Below, piece by piece: positions 36,470 to 51,600 of a DNA stretch of 64,000 bases. Both the position numbers and the translations under genes were made by a program. The first letter of the stretch is position 1. Each line of letters starts with the position of its first letter. The notes beneath the pieces were generated by a model. That model saw nothing but the letters and a program-made list of their open reading frames with translations. It did not search any database and was not told the DNA's origin. Location: the NCBI GenBank assembly GCA_034509425.1, contig JAVTVJ010000372.1:1426001-1490000 (forward strand). The letters run 5' to 3'. This DNA comes from Eopsaltria australis. Lineage: Eukaryota; Chordata; Aves; Passeriformes; Petroicidae.

Positions 36470-39400
36470 ACTAGCCACAAGATTACTTAAAAGTCCATTT
36501 AATTTCGCCTCTTGCTATGCTACCAGCAGAAAGCCGGGCGGATTTTTTTTTTTTTTCTGGCATGTAGAGTAGGTAGAATTTAATCTGGAAGGTTAAGATT
36601 GCAATGATCTTAAAACAGTGGCAACTGGACAATAGCATTACCGTATCTTCACTCAGGACAAAGGGTAAGAAAGCTGGAGACAGATGTAGACTTTCAAGTT
36701 TATGATCCTATTTTGCAGGGTAAATTTATCTTGGCATGAGTGGGTTTTGTTTCAGTCAGAACACAAAGTGGTTTGTTCTTAATTACTCACCGAGCTACTT
36801 TGTGTTAAGAAAGAAAACCCCGCACAGTTTTATTGCATTGGGGGAATTCAAGCAGAGAACTCGCGGGGTCTTCTTCTGTTAAAAAAAAAAAATAAAAAAA
36901 AAAAAAAGAAGACCCGATAACGATCTGTTTACATGAAGCAGAATTAAAGGTGGAGGTGACACCGAAATCAAAGAAACATTGATCTCTCTGCGGGCAAGCA
37001 GGAGACCAGAGTTACTACACTGTGAAACACATTCTCTTTGATGTCCCGAAGTGAGGGGACTTCTTTATGGAATAGCTTGCTCTTCATCCATATTTTTGAC
37101 TATCCCGGTCGTACAGAGCAAAAGTGTAGCTTACGTTTCTGGAAAAGTGCCAAGAAACTTGTAGTAACATGAACACTCTGCTCCCACCTCCTCTTTTCTT
37201 CTTATTTTCTTCTCCTCTTTTATTTTTTTCCTCTTGTTGTCTTTTACTTTTTCATTCTTTTTGAAATTTTAATTTTTTTTTTAAATTTAACAGAGCTGCC
37301 CTAGCAAAAACCAAAAAACTACGGGTGCAATGGATGCTATTATGACCTGACTGTATTTTTCCTTGGTTTGTGCCTTGTTCTTTATTGGAAAAATGTAAAG
37401 AGATTTTTTAAAATGTTTTCAAGTGAGAATTTACCCATATCGATATAGTAGATTTCTGCCTATTTATTCCATATTAAATGTTTTCTAAAGATACAAAGAA
37501 AGAAAAAGAGACAAACTTCATTTGCAATAGCCTGTTTCATGTTTGAGAGATCTAGAGCTACTTAGACAGGGAAACAGACACGAAGCCATTGTGACGAAGA
37601 CAAACAGACATTTTCAGGTACCCGGACGAGAGGACAAGAGTGTTTTCTGTGTGCTTTGTCCTCGGGGTCACCAGCTGAGGCGTTTGTGCTGTGATGTGGA
37701 CATGCTTAGTGTACAGGCAGCACGAACTAAATAAAAGTATATCCCCAGTAGAGCAACAAAACTGTCTGGTTGGTTCAACAGCCCTAAATAGTTTTGGGAA
37801 AAAAAATAAAATTAAAAAAAAATAGAAAGAGGGAAAAAAAGAGGAAAGGAGGAGGATAGAGAATATAATGTGTGCATTTTTCAATCAGTCACTATCAGAA
37901 ATGTACCCAATTGAAAAACAAAAAATGTCACAATCTCTTATTCTGGGTCATTGCAGTGGAATTCCTATAAGATTTGAGTTTCTCTTCCTGCTGCTGATTT
38001 ATGTAAAGCAGAGTGAAAGGTGGGCCTGGAGTATAGAGCTGCTCAGAGTAAGCTTCTCCCTCTCACACTCTCCTGGCCACAGCTCCTCTTTCCAGGCAAC
38101 AGCACACATATAAATCAGATTTGTTTCCCTGGTTTTTAGACCTCTTCCACCACCAGTTTCCACACCCCCAGACTTGAGCTCAGAGGGACAATTACTGCTC
38201 TGCTGTACTTTGTTGCCTCTGTTTCTCCAAAGAGACTTTACTCTTCTCATGGGGATGAACTCTAATCCGAATACTGCAAGGACCCTGCTGCAGTCCTCTG
38301 TGGGGATCTTGTAGGGGAACCTGTCGTGACTTAGCAGGAACCCTGTCAGGATCGTATAAAGACCCTGTGTGGATCCTGCAGGGAAGCTGTGGCAGAAAAT
38401 AGCCCCACTGAAGGCAAATCCCAGAGCTCACTGAAGGGAAAGTGAGTATAAGTTGAGCACTGTGGAGTAAGGAGGAAGCTCTCTGGGCTGCAGGGATGTG
38501 ATCTTCCAAAAGCCATGGGTGCTCTCTCACACCCACAAAGGGAGGAAGCTGCGTCCCCACCAACAACCCTCGGGAGGCAACTCCTGCCAAATGGTTGACA
38601 GCAGCCAGGGCTGAATTTTCAGACTGAGCCAGATGTGCCTCAATGCCTCTGCCTTGTAGCATTTTCCTCTCTGTCTAGTGGGGTGGGACGAGTAGGGATG
38701 TGGCCCAGAAGAGAGGCTAGGGGCTTGGCAGGACCCTGAAACACCAAAGTGGTGGCACTCAGCCCAGGGAAGGGCTGCGGCCCTGCAGCTGCTGGTCTGG
38801 GTGTCCCACGGGAAGGGTCTCACCAACCCTTGTCTTTTTGCCTTTTGAAGGGTTCTCATTAAGCAATTGCCTAGATTAGGATGTAGGCTTGAAGCCAGGC
38901 ACTTCTCCCTGGGAAGGGCAAATGGCACTTCAGATTTGTCACCCAAATTCAGCATTTGCCCATTTCTTTTTGCAGTACACAAGAGGAAGGGCTTTGGCTG
39001 ATATTTTCCCCATGCTGTTTTTTCCCCAAAATTATTTTCTTTTTTTGAAAGAGGGAGAGCATGCAGTTCTGAGTGCCCAAGTGCCTCCACCATCTCAGAG
39101 GCTTGGCTGTGGCCAGACCACAGGGAGCTGAGCAACCCAGCGGCAGCAAGCTCTGCACGCTTCCCCACGTCAAGAGTCAGGGCTAAATGCAGTTTTTGTG
39201 GACAGATGTAGTGGGCAGTATCTCACTATTTTCTAAAGGCTAAGGCCTGCCTTTAGAAAGGCTGGGAGATGACTGAGCTTTTTGGGCCAAAATGGCATTT
39301 CCTGGCTCTCCCCATGTAGAGGGTCATTAGAAGCCTGCATAGCAGAGGATGCTGCTGGGAGGTGAATGATTGGGGATGCAGTACGCTTGTGTGCAAGAGA

Positions 39401-39590
39401 GAGATAGGGAGAGGGGGAATCTGGGGATGCACTCACAGGAAAGACCTGGTCAGGCCTCTCTAAGTCCAGGACAATCTCCTCCTGTGGCTTTGGAGAGGGA
39501 TATTGATGAGGGGTGAGGTAAGAAATTCTCTCTGCTTTTGTTTTCATGTAAATCTACCTCTCCCTCTTCCCCCCACCATTTTTATTTTCC
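36470..39590 (+). other. OSR1: Remainder of OSR1 intron 1
   Basis: Non-coding. It holds a T-tract near 36541, the inverted repeat at 36866, pyrimidine-rich sequence at 37190-37285, an A-rich tract at 37800-37850, and a degenerate short repeat of 'gaccctg/ggatcctg' phrases at about 38278-38395. A 213-codon minus-strand open frame (38527-39168) shows no domain and is not called. Which part is intron depends on the true first exon. Confidence 0.6.
36866..36915. repeat. Inverted repeat around an A-rich loop
   Basis: GGGTCTTCTT (36866-36875) and AAGAAGACCC (36906-36915) are perfect reverse complements separated by 30 bases that are almost all A. Transcribed, this could form a 10-bp hairpin in OSR1 intron 1. 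Confidence 0.9.
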
Positions 39591-39638
39591 AGATATTTTC
39601 CTCCCCTGTTCCCAAGATCCTCCTCCTGAGCGGCCACC

Positions 39639-42070
<2,432 letters not shown>

Positions 42071-42454
42071 TCTGCATGGACTACATATGTGTTCATTTGG
42101 TTTCTGATCTCTTCCCTGGTAAACCTTCTTTGTCAATAGTCAGAACCTATTTATTTTTTGAAATTTTTTTTCTTAGTTAAGTTTTTACTTCCTTCGTGGT
42201 TGTTTCTACCAGTCTTGGAAAGTCTGGATCTTTTTTCTATGCATTAGCTTTCCTCCTCCTAATTTTCCTTTTCTTCCCCTCTTTTCACTTTTCTTTTTCC
42301 TTTTCTTTTTTTTTTTTTTTTATTTTTTTAAGGCTGACAAAAATAAACAGATCTGTGGAGGGTCAAATAATTTTGCTGCTAGTGAGGAAAAAAAAAATCG
42401 TCTTGAGTAACTAAATCGTGGGTATTAGCTGATAAGATTAGGTGTCAGAAGTGT

Positions 42455-42461
42455 TATAAAA
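42455..42461 (+). promoter_or_regulatory. TATA box ahead of the downstream GC-rich block
   Basis: TATAAAA, about 400 bp beyond the OSR1 poly(A) signal and just before the base composition shifts to GC-rich at about 42490. The expected TSS would be near 42485. Immediately upstream are a GATA motif (TGATAAGA, about 42430) and a T-box-like AGGTGTCA (about 42440). The role is inferred from placement only. Confidence 0.3.
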
Positions 42462-42489
42462 CAAATCAGATGAGTAATGGGTGAACTGT

Positions 42490-44125
42490 TGCTGCTCTCG
42501 GAGCCTGGAGGCGCAGCGGGGAGAGACGGCTTCGCACCCCCATTCCCTGCGCTTGTCAGGAGCGGGCATTTTTCAGTCACATCCTCGGCCGGTTCCGCGC
42601 TGATTGGGGCAGCCTTTGATTCCCGGCAGCTGTCTTAGATCAGAGATGTTTATTCCGCTGCGAAAGCTCTTTGGATCGAGACGGGGGAGAAAGCTCAGTG
42701 CCGGGGCATCCGCCTGAGCCTTTGAAGCGCCTCTAGCCGCCGTCCTTTCTCGTCCTCTCGGCAAACCCTAAACCTTTGTCCTCCCGTCACATTTCAGTGC
42801 CCTCGAGATAAGAGACGCATCCTTTTTTGCAAATTAGCGGTGCGGCAAAGGTAACCTCGGAGCTGCCCAGCGGCTCCTGCGCGGCCGCGGTGCGGATGCT
42901 CGGCCGGAGCGCGGATGCTCACAGACGCCAACAGCTCCTTTCCCCTTCCCCCCGCCGCTTTTAGCAATTATCTCTTTATTTGGTCAAAGAATCCTATCAA
43001 CGACAGGAATAAAGTCGCGGTTGTAACTCAGTGTAAGGGGAGGGGGGAGAAACCTCTCTCCCCTTCTTATTTATTGGACACCCATTCGAGCGCACCGTAA
43101 CTAATGAAAAGGTACTTGCAGGACGGGCTGCGGACCCACCTCCAGCGTGGGAAGGCCCTCGGGGAGCTCGGGATGCGAAGTGCCGCCTGTGCCTGCATCC
43201 AGCTCCGGGGATTCGGAGCATGGGCAGAGTTTGAAGCCTGCTTGCTTTGGCTTCGCTTCCCACCCGCCACTCGCTTCCCACGCCGCGTGAAGACTTTTGG
43301 TTTTGGCGTCTGATAAAAGGCATCTGAAAAGCAGCAAGTGAGGGGTGCGGGGTGAAGTCCGCAGTAACCTGCAGGCAGCCGGGGCTGGCCCTGCGAGGGA
43401 GGAGGGCGGGACGAGCGCGGATCCCTGCGCGCCGCTCCGCCGGCGTTTCATGCGCGGAGCCTGGCTGGAGCGAGGAGCATCCATCCCTCCCTTCGCGGCG
43501 CTGGCCCCGCGCGGCAGAGCCGGGCCGGGATGTTCGCTCGGCAGCTTTTCTCGGAGGCAATTTGAAGGTGTCGTCTCTCGCGCCTCCCCCGGATCCTCCG
43601 TGCGGGTTTAGAAGGATTGCCTTGCACAAACCCAGCAGGAGCGGCTGTCTTTCCTCGGCGTGGATCGCTGCCCCGGAGCGCTCCATGGGACACGCCAGCC
43701 GTCCCCGGCGTGCCCGCTGCCGGGCCAGGCGCACCGCATCCCGAGGGCTGACCAGCAGCCCCGGGCACTGACACGGCGTTAAGGGGCAGCTTGAAGGCTG
43801 GGTGGTTCATCCTTCTCCGTGCCCTTCTAAACAGAGAATCAGAGAGAAAATCCCCGGTGAACTGCCCCGTCCCTTTTGTGTCGCTCCTGGCACCAGACAG
43901 GGGAACAATGATGCACCCGGGATCCTGTCGCGAAGCGAGAAAGTAAGGGGCACTGTCGCTTGGAACCAGGTTTTCAGGGGTCATAACTACGAGGCAGAAA
44001 TCCGAGTAGAGTCCACAGGGAGGGAGGAAGGAACTCAGGTCACTCCACCGAGGCTTTCCCACGGTCGCTCCACCGTCTCCTCAACACCGGGAAACTGAAA
44101 CACCCGTGGCGAGGTAAGAAACCGT
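42490..44125 (+). promoter_or_regulatory. Downstream GC/CpG-rich block, possible lncRNA promoter/first exon
   Basis: About 1.6 kb of GC- and CpG-rich sequence directly after OSR1. It ends at a strong + strand splice donor, GGCGAG|GTAAGA (GT at 44114). Together with the TATA box at 42455 it could be the first exon or promoter of a non-coding transcript in the same direction as OSR1. Minus-strand and plus-strand open frames of 100-245 codons in the block show no recognisable domain and have biased Ala/Arg/Pro/Ser composition, so I do not call a protein. Confidence 0.45.
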
Positions 44126-45439
44126 GTCAGTAACTGGTTCCTGGGAACCATTGGAGCTGCGGGGTCGCAAAAGTGGAGAAACCACTCCTCCCAGCTGGGC
44201 ATGAGAAGCGTTTCATTTGAAAAGCTGAAGCTTGGTGATCTGAATGCCAAGAATTTCTTGGGACCTGCACTTTTATGTGCGATTAAAAAGAAAAAAACCC
44301 TCCAGAACTGACATAATTAGAAATACAGCTGCATTAAAACGACGTGGGCATGCCGAGCACAGGATGCACATACAACCTCTTAATGTCACTTGTACTACAC
44401 TTACACATGTGTGTATTTCCTCCTCCCAGAAGGCCACCTTTTGCCCTCGTGCTAGCAAAGGCTATCTATCTGGTCATGCTCCCAGCTGCATGGAGGAACA
44501 GCTCGCCTGTTCCCTCCAGTATTTTGAAATTTGCTAGGCAGTATCAGTTCAGTGATTCCAAGGAAAGCAAAGTAGAGATGAAATCATGGCAGTCAGAAGA
44601 GATAAGTTGTACTAAATCCCAAAATAAATGAAAGGAATTAGATGGGAAATGTGCCCTTTGAATCAGGATAACAATTTAAATGATTAATTGCCTTTCCTCT
44701 CTTTCTTTTTCTTTTCTATCTTTGCATGTGTTTTAATCTGTCTTTCATGCAGTGAATAAAACTTACTTAGGCCTCTGTTTGCCAGTCGAGAGCTGATTCT
44801 GTTTTCACAGTTGCTTTAAATTTTGCATTTTCGTCATAAAAACATCACTGAATGGGAGTTTGCAAGAGTGAAAAACTGGGCACCTGACTCCAGTTGCCTC
44901 TTCCTGCAAAATGTATAAGGAAAACACAGATTTTTTTTTTAAATTCTTTTTTTTAACCACTTCCAGTTACAGAAGGAAAACATAAAGATGTGTTGGCACA
45001 TCTCTCTCTCTCTTTCCCCCACTTTGCATTCCAGTCATTCTTTTTCTGCCCATAAACTGTTAGTACTCCACAAGAGCCTGATTCTGCACAGCCTATTAGG
45101 CCTGGTTTTTTGCTCGATGCAGGAAGAAATCCTGTCAGATGGGGTCTTCAGTGTACATTCATGAAACAGAGCAAAAGCCTCTCTCAGAATGTGCACTGGA
45201 ACAGCAAATAGTTACTTTTCAGCTGTGGATTGCATGTGCCTCTGAAAAGCGGACCACAAATCATTGGGTTTTTAAAGGTTCCGCATGAGTTGTATATTGA
45301 TCCCAGTTTCCCCAGGGATGGATTAATCCCAGCTTCCCAGTTGTGTGGCTAGAGACAGTGTGGATGGGGTTGGGGGCAGGGGAGAAGGGAGATGGGGAAA
45401 GGAGAGGGAAATTAAAAAGATATATCACAGGAATACATG
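44126..45439. other. Non-coding sequence after the downstream GC-rich block
   Basis: Would be intronic if the donor at 44114 is used. T-rich tract near 44930-44955 and (TC)n near 45001-45015. A G-rich stretch at 45361-45412 has G4-forming potential. No exon recognised. Confidence 0.45.
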
Positions 45440-45600
45440 GCCTAAGTGGCTAGGAGCCATAAGTAGTTTCAATACCTTTTCTACCTCTGTCACCACATGT
45501 AAACTAAGGCAAATCACTTCAGCTCCCTGTTTCGATTTCTTCATCTGTAAATTGGGGGTAATGATGCTGATTTGGTCCCAGAAGACTTGGCACAACCCTC
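45440..45600 (+). mobile_element. MIR SINE
   Basis: 'aaatcacttcagctccctgt' followed by 'ttcttcatctgtaaattggg' and 'gtaatgatgctgat' match the MIR core in sense orientation (AAGTTACTTAACCTCTCTGTGCCTCAGTTTCCTCATCTGTAAAATGGGGATAATAAT). This is the best-preserved MIR in the window. The upstream limit is uncertain. Confidence 0.75.
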
Positions 45601-48600
45601 AGTAGTGAAAGGAGAAACTCCAATTCGTACATGGGCAGCTGAAAGCAGGGGCTGATCTGGGTGATCTAATGGAGTGTGTACAACAAATTTATATTCACGT
45701 GTAAGCCTTTTCCAGCCCTGGCAGTTTTGTTGAGAGATGGAGTCCTAGAGCCCAGTATGCTTTTCTTCTCTACATTCCTATCCAGTGACTACACAGGAGG
45801 AATGGCATGGGCCAAATTCATCCCTGGTGGGACTCCAATGACATCAGTCATCTTTATAGGAGTTTTTTGAATGAAGTCAATTGGGTTTTACGAGGACCAG
45901 GTTTGGCCACATGCATATTTATCTGCTCAGAGAGCTGCAGTGGTGACGGAAGCTTCCCTTCCCTTAGGAAGAATCACTTCTCAGTCTGGGAGACACAAGC
46001 AAAGCCATTGATTTGTTTTACACAGTCAAGTTTACCTTATTTAAACTCCAGGAGCAGCTGAGGTGTGCTCAGCATCTGGCAGAACTTCAAAGAAACAGCA
46101 GCCTAGCTGTACTAAAATGTTCTCAGCTTTTGACGGAACTCTCAATTTGTCCACAGGCTGAATGCAGGTCCCACTGATCCCCAGCAGACTTTCCATGTTT
46201 CCATGGCAGAGGACAGTGCCCTGCAGGAGCACTAGCAGGAGGCCTGTGAGCAAAGCAGTGGCTTCAGCACGGTGCTGTGGGGGCTCTTCCCTCAGACCTG
46301 GCTGTTCCAGAGTCCCTGTCATGCTCAAACACCTCTGCCACTTCCAGTTCACATCTCCCTCTCTGCTGCTTTCTGGGGCTGTAGTTCTACTACCAGTTAC
46401 ACCTGATGAAGACCAATAAAAAGGGGCATTCTGCCCTCCCCCTGTGACTTGGCTGCTGGTGCTGACTCCCCCTACACCTCACTCCTATGCTTTACTGGAG
46501 TCTGACATTGCACCAAACATATACAAAAGTTTATAGCAGCATTATAGTTTCTGACTCAGTGGCTATTGAAAAATAAACAAACCAACCATCTGATCAGTGT
46601 CAGTGGTTACCAAAAGTTTGTCTACAGAGTTTGTCACCACTAATCAGTTAAATAATTTGCAAAGTCAGTTCATTCTGTATTCTTATTGGATCTTCTAAAG
46701 AACAAGTCAATTTGAACGGCTAGAGAACTGCATTGCTAAGTCTGGGCAGAAGAACATGTCTTCTGGTCACATGAGGGACCTCAACTGTTTCCCAAGGGAT
46801 GAATGTCATGCCTCTTTTCCTGATTTCTAATGTGTCTTCTGTCTTCACTAGATCTTTGAGTGATGGAAGTCACATTTAATTTTCAATATTTTCACATTAT
46901 ATGTGTGTAATAGTGAAATCTGAGTTTATGGGCTTCTTCATCTGTTTTACTGCAACTTGACTTGACTGAATCAAATGGAGCTATTCTAGTTTTACAGCTG
47001 AAGTTGAGAATTAGGCCTAGCAATGGTTTTGCTGCAGCCACAAAATCTATATTATTGAGTCCCACTATCACTTTTTTGTCTATTTTTAATTTTCCTAAGT
47101 TTTAATTTACCACTGTTTCTTCTGCCCCTATTAGTCTGTATTTCATTTAGGAGAGACAGAAAAAGAAATTGTTACTAGCTTTTCGACAGGATACATCAAC
47201 TTGTACTAGAGACTTGATACTCAGTTTTTCTCTCTTTTTTTTTTTTTCCTTCTTCAATCTTTATTTCTCAGGTAATACTGCTATAGTTTTTGTTTTTTTA
47301 ATTCGCATTTCTAATACTTCTTTCTCTAATCTTTTTTCTTCCTCAGTGTTGATAAAATTCTTGTCCTGCCCATTTCAATCTGTGTTTCTGTCTCTGATTC
47401 AGCTTCATTTTAATGTTCCTACATGTTGCTGAAACTTTATTTTTATTTGCCACATCACTAGATCTGATGGCTCTATTTCAATCTGGTCTTTTTTTTGTTA
47501 CCCTCTGGTCTTCTTCAAGCTCAAGTAAATATCTTCCAGAATGAAATTCACTACAAATCTTCCTTTTTTCAAGTCTCTGAATTAATTCCTCTCTTCATCC
47601 TTCTTGCTTTCTTCACTTGTTTCAAACAATCTCATAATTTCCTGCCTTCTCTCATCATGACACCTTTTCTCTTTCTGGCCTTTTGGTTTCAAACTGGAGC
47701 TGCTCAAATCACATTTTATGAGTGAATGATTAATCTATTTAACAACATTTTTATCCTTTCAAGGATTGTCCAGACACGACGTGGCTTTCTTCCAAATGTA
47801 TGTAAAGATATTTCAGTTTATGTATGTCTTGTAAATTTTTTGAGGCTTGCTTTTTTTTTCCAGGAGTTCAGTACTAGGCTAAAAAGAGAAGTCTCAGGTA
47901 CATTTTCAGAGAAGAGAAGAGAAAACTTCTCAGTAAGGAAATATAAAAATAGGTAAAAGCAGATCTCATCTCAAGTTAGATGAGGTAGGAGGGGTCTGTG
48001 TGCTAAATGGTACCCTTTGGAATAGCTCCATGTTGATGAGTGTGTTCGCAATCCTCCTGTCCTTCCTCACCTGCCATAGCCCTTGAGGCTGGTCAGACAC
48101 ATGTCCCGAGGGAGGACTGCCTTGCATGCCAGAGAACAAAGCAGGATGTCAGCAATACACAGCTACACAGGGCTGTGGGACTCTTCCTCTGTCCAGGAAA
48201 AGTCTCTTTCAGCCTATTCCATCTCATGTTGGTAGAACTCTCAAACCTCAAGAACAACAGTTCCCCATGTTTCTTCTCAAACTTACACAGACTGCTGAGG
48301 CCACTTCAATAGTCCAGGCACAGCCACCTCTCTTCTGCATGTTTTCCTCTTTTCTGGATGTCTCTGCTGCATGCAGAGAGCTCCTGCAGCCTCATGCTGG
48401 TGCCTCTTCCAGTCTGACCCTCAGCTGGTCTCACTGGGATCTGTTCAAGGGTTGCTCTAGCTGGCCATACTGTCATGAAGGCTAGAGGATGTTTTTTTTT
48501 CTTGTGAGTTGCATTTCATTGCAACTGAGCATAGGACAGTTAATGGCACACTTTTATTTTTGTTTTGGAATTGTTTGATCTGAACTTCAACAAAATTCTT

Positions 48601-51600
48601 TATTTTACCTAAGATGATTTTTTTTCAATTCAGATGGGAAATTTTGTATTAGGAGTGAAACTATATTGGCTACAGGCTGGCAGGTTCTTTTCCCTGTCTC
48701 TTTGCACATGTGAAACGGGGTTTATGTAAGTGTTCTTGAAAGAGACATGAGAAATAACATCATCTGTGGCAGAAGGAGAAATCACAGACCATCAAGAATG
48801 TGCCACTTTCCACCACTTCCCTTTGAACTGTCAGTTAATTTCTTTGGTGCCTATTGTGTACTTATTTTGGTGTTCTTCCTTAAAATGCACTTTGCTTGGA
48901 AAACGACTTCTCTAACACTTTACAAACATCTCTGCCTTTCACCACCCTTCAAGTGCATTGCTGGATGTCTATTGAACATCAAGTGAGTTGCTGGGTACTG
49001 CTGCTATGCCAAATTTAGACTGCGTGGTGAAGGCTGCCCTGAACAACTCTGAGCAGTGTTGGCTGCTGGTCTTAGCAACCAATAAATAATTAAGAAGCTG
49101 GATATTTGATGATCCTTAAAGAAGAATGACTCATCCAGTCCTCTACTGTTGATTTCTTCATTAGCACAGACTTAGATCCAGGCCAAGAATTGGTTTTCCC
49201 TTATGCTTTTATTTGGTGACCACTTGGATATGGCTTAGGAAACAGTTAGTGTCTCTCCAGCAGTTGGGAAACGTTTATTTCCAGCTGTTTATTTCCCTCA
49301 GTGGATTAATAAGTCTATTTCAAAGTGTTGCAAAAATGCAAACTAGATTTTCAAAATGGGGAAGGAAGAAAATTCACGGAGACAGTGTTTTCATCAAACT
49401 GCCTTTTTGCTGCATCTCAAAGGAAATGTTGAAATGAACAGATCAGTTTCCTTAACTTTCCGATGCACCTAATCAAGCATGTAAACTACATGAAGAGTAA
49501 TAATAGCGATTTCCTCCACTGAAGAGAAGGGGAATTCAGATGGAGTTGTTAATATTCTGGAGAACAACCTTTCCATTGAACTGGTATCAGCTCAATTATC
49601 ACATTTTGGAAACAACATTAAGTTTCTGTAAAGATTTTACTCAGTATAAGACAGTCAGTAAGAAGAACTCAGTGCTTTGTGACTTTTACTCAGAAACTCT
49701 GTACTCCATGAAACCTCCTTCTCTTTTCCTCTGGCACAGAGTTTAAGTCTTAAACACAACTTAAGACTTTTTATCTTGTTTACTGACGTCTTGTATTCCT
49801 TACCAGGTGGGGATTTTTTTCCCTCTGAGTTTGTGAGAAATATCTATTATACAGTTATCATGATTTAAATGAGATAGTCATTTTATCCCTGGGTGGGTGG
49901 AGCATACTGTCTTGTTCTCCCGGGGTGCAGTAGGTAAATTTCCTTCAATAGCAATATTGCAAAAGTAGAATGAGCACGGATAAAGCTGATCATAAGGACA
50001 AAGCTCTCTTTACTGCTGACACTCCTGTGAGAGGAATGAGATGCATCAGAAGGGTCTGAACGATGAATGAGAGAACAAGCCCCTCTTCTGGGAGATTCCA
50101 TGGCCAAAGAAGCAGAAATGATGGGTATATTGGCATATTTCTCAGACCAGTTTCTACCACTGTGAACAATTTGGAATCAAGAGAGGCTTGGCTAAACCTG
50201 GAGGTGGGAACAGGCATTTGAAAGTCAGAATTCCAATGTCAAGCTTCTAAAATTAACATGTAAGCACCACACTCACACTGTCCTAATTTTCAAAGTGTGA
50301 AAAAGTCCCAACTAAATCTTTGTTGGCTGCAAAATCAATAGCATTGATTTTGGCACTTAAATTCATGACTTTTAGTTTCAGTAGGGTACCCAGTTTATAA
50401 ATCACTCCTTGCATTTGGCCCAGGGTTTGTAGGTCTCTAGATGGAGAAGAGTGTGACCCAAAGGTGGATTTGGCAACTCCAATATGCTTTAGGTCAAACA
50501 TCTGTAGGGAACATGTGTCTGATTTCCTTACAGCTTCATTGTTTTAGTAGATGGTGTACCCAGTGCAATGTTATATCTGCTACTGGAATAGCTGAATGCA
50601 AATACCAGGAACCTCTGGGAAATTTTAGCTAATAGGAAAATAATCTAAAACAAATTCATCTGGTTATACAGCCAGGAGAAAAGAAACGAAAATAAAAGGA
50701 ATTACTGATCCAACCAAGAGGCACAGAAATGAAACCCTTCTAGAATTTTCTTTTTAGTTTCTCCAACTTCCATTAATTTAACGAGCAAACTAGGTTAGCA
50801 GCACAGTCTTGTTATGATAATAAATGAATGCCACAGATTCACTAATGTTAAAATGTCCAGGCATTCAGCATCATTTGCTGCTTTGTAGAGGGAGCTGTGG
50901 CACAGCAACTCTGCCTTTGGCTGCAATCCTAATTCAGATACTCAGCCCTATGAGTCAATGTAGCAACTGCTGTAATGAAAACCCAGCAATGGAGAAAGCA
51001 AGCTGCAGGACCACAAAACGTCAATTAGCCCTTTTCTCGATGGGGTAAGAGAAGCCATGTAAACTGCATTTTAAGTTGTAAACTGCATTTTAAGTTCCTA
51101 CATTTGGATTTTATGCTGTTAATAGACTGGGAGGTCAGCCTGAGATGTGGAAAGATTTTTATCGGGCTCTCATCATGGTAGTGATGTATTTGCATGTACT
51201 CTTCAGTAAACTTCAATTGTGAAACACTGTAAAATCTAAAGAAAGTTCTGAGATGCTGTTTTCTCCATGTGTTTTCTCTGTGTGGAAGGAAAGTTTATTA
51301 ACTGTTAAACTGGATATCAAAAATCTCAGTGGACCAAAAACTGATAATTATGTTTCATGTAAATAATATTTTATTTTTTGTGTGGTAGGTGGAGAACACC
51401 ATGGGAATTCAGTGTCCCCCCTAATTTTTGTTTTTTTGGTGTCAAGATACAAAACAAGGAAAAAATGCAAATAAACACATTTGACTTAATAAAGCCGTAA
51501 ACAAATTTAGTCCTTAAAAAGGCTTTTTTCCTGATCTGGATTCAAAAACTCATTGCAGAATAACTTCTTGGAACACAGGTAAAAATTTTTACATAACAGA

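Noticed and set aside
38278..38395. Repeated 'gaccctg' and 'ggatcctg' phrases, considered as a minisatellite
   Set aside because: Spacing is irregular and copies are too divergent to call an array.
38527..39168. Minus-strand open frame of 213 codons in OSR1 intron 1
   Set aside because: No recognisable domain, no promoter or splice context, single isolated frame; likely chance.
42997..43734. Minus-strand open frame of 245 codons in the downstream GC-rich block
   Set aside because: Arg/Ala/Ser/Pro-rich, several overlapping frames on both strands, no domain.
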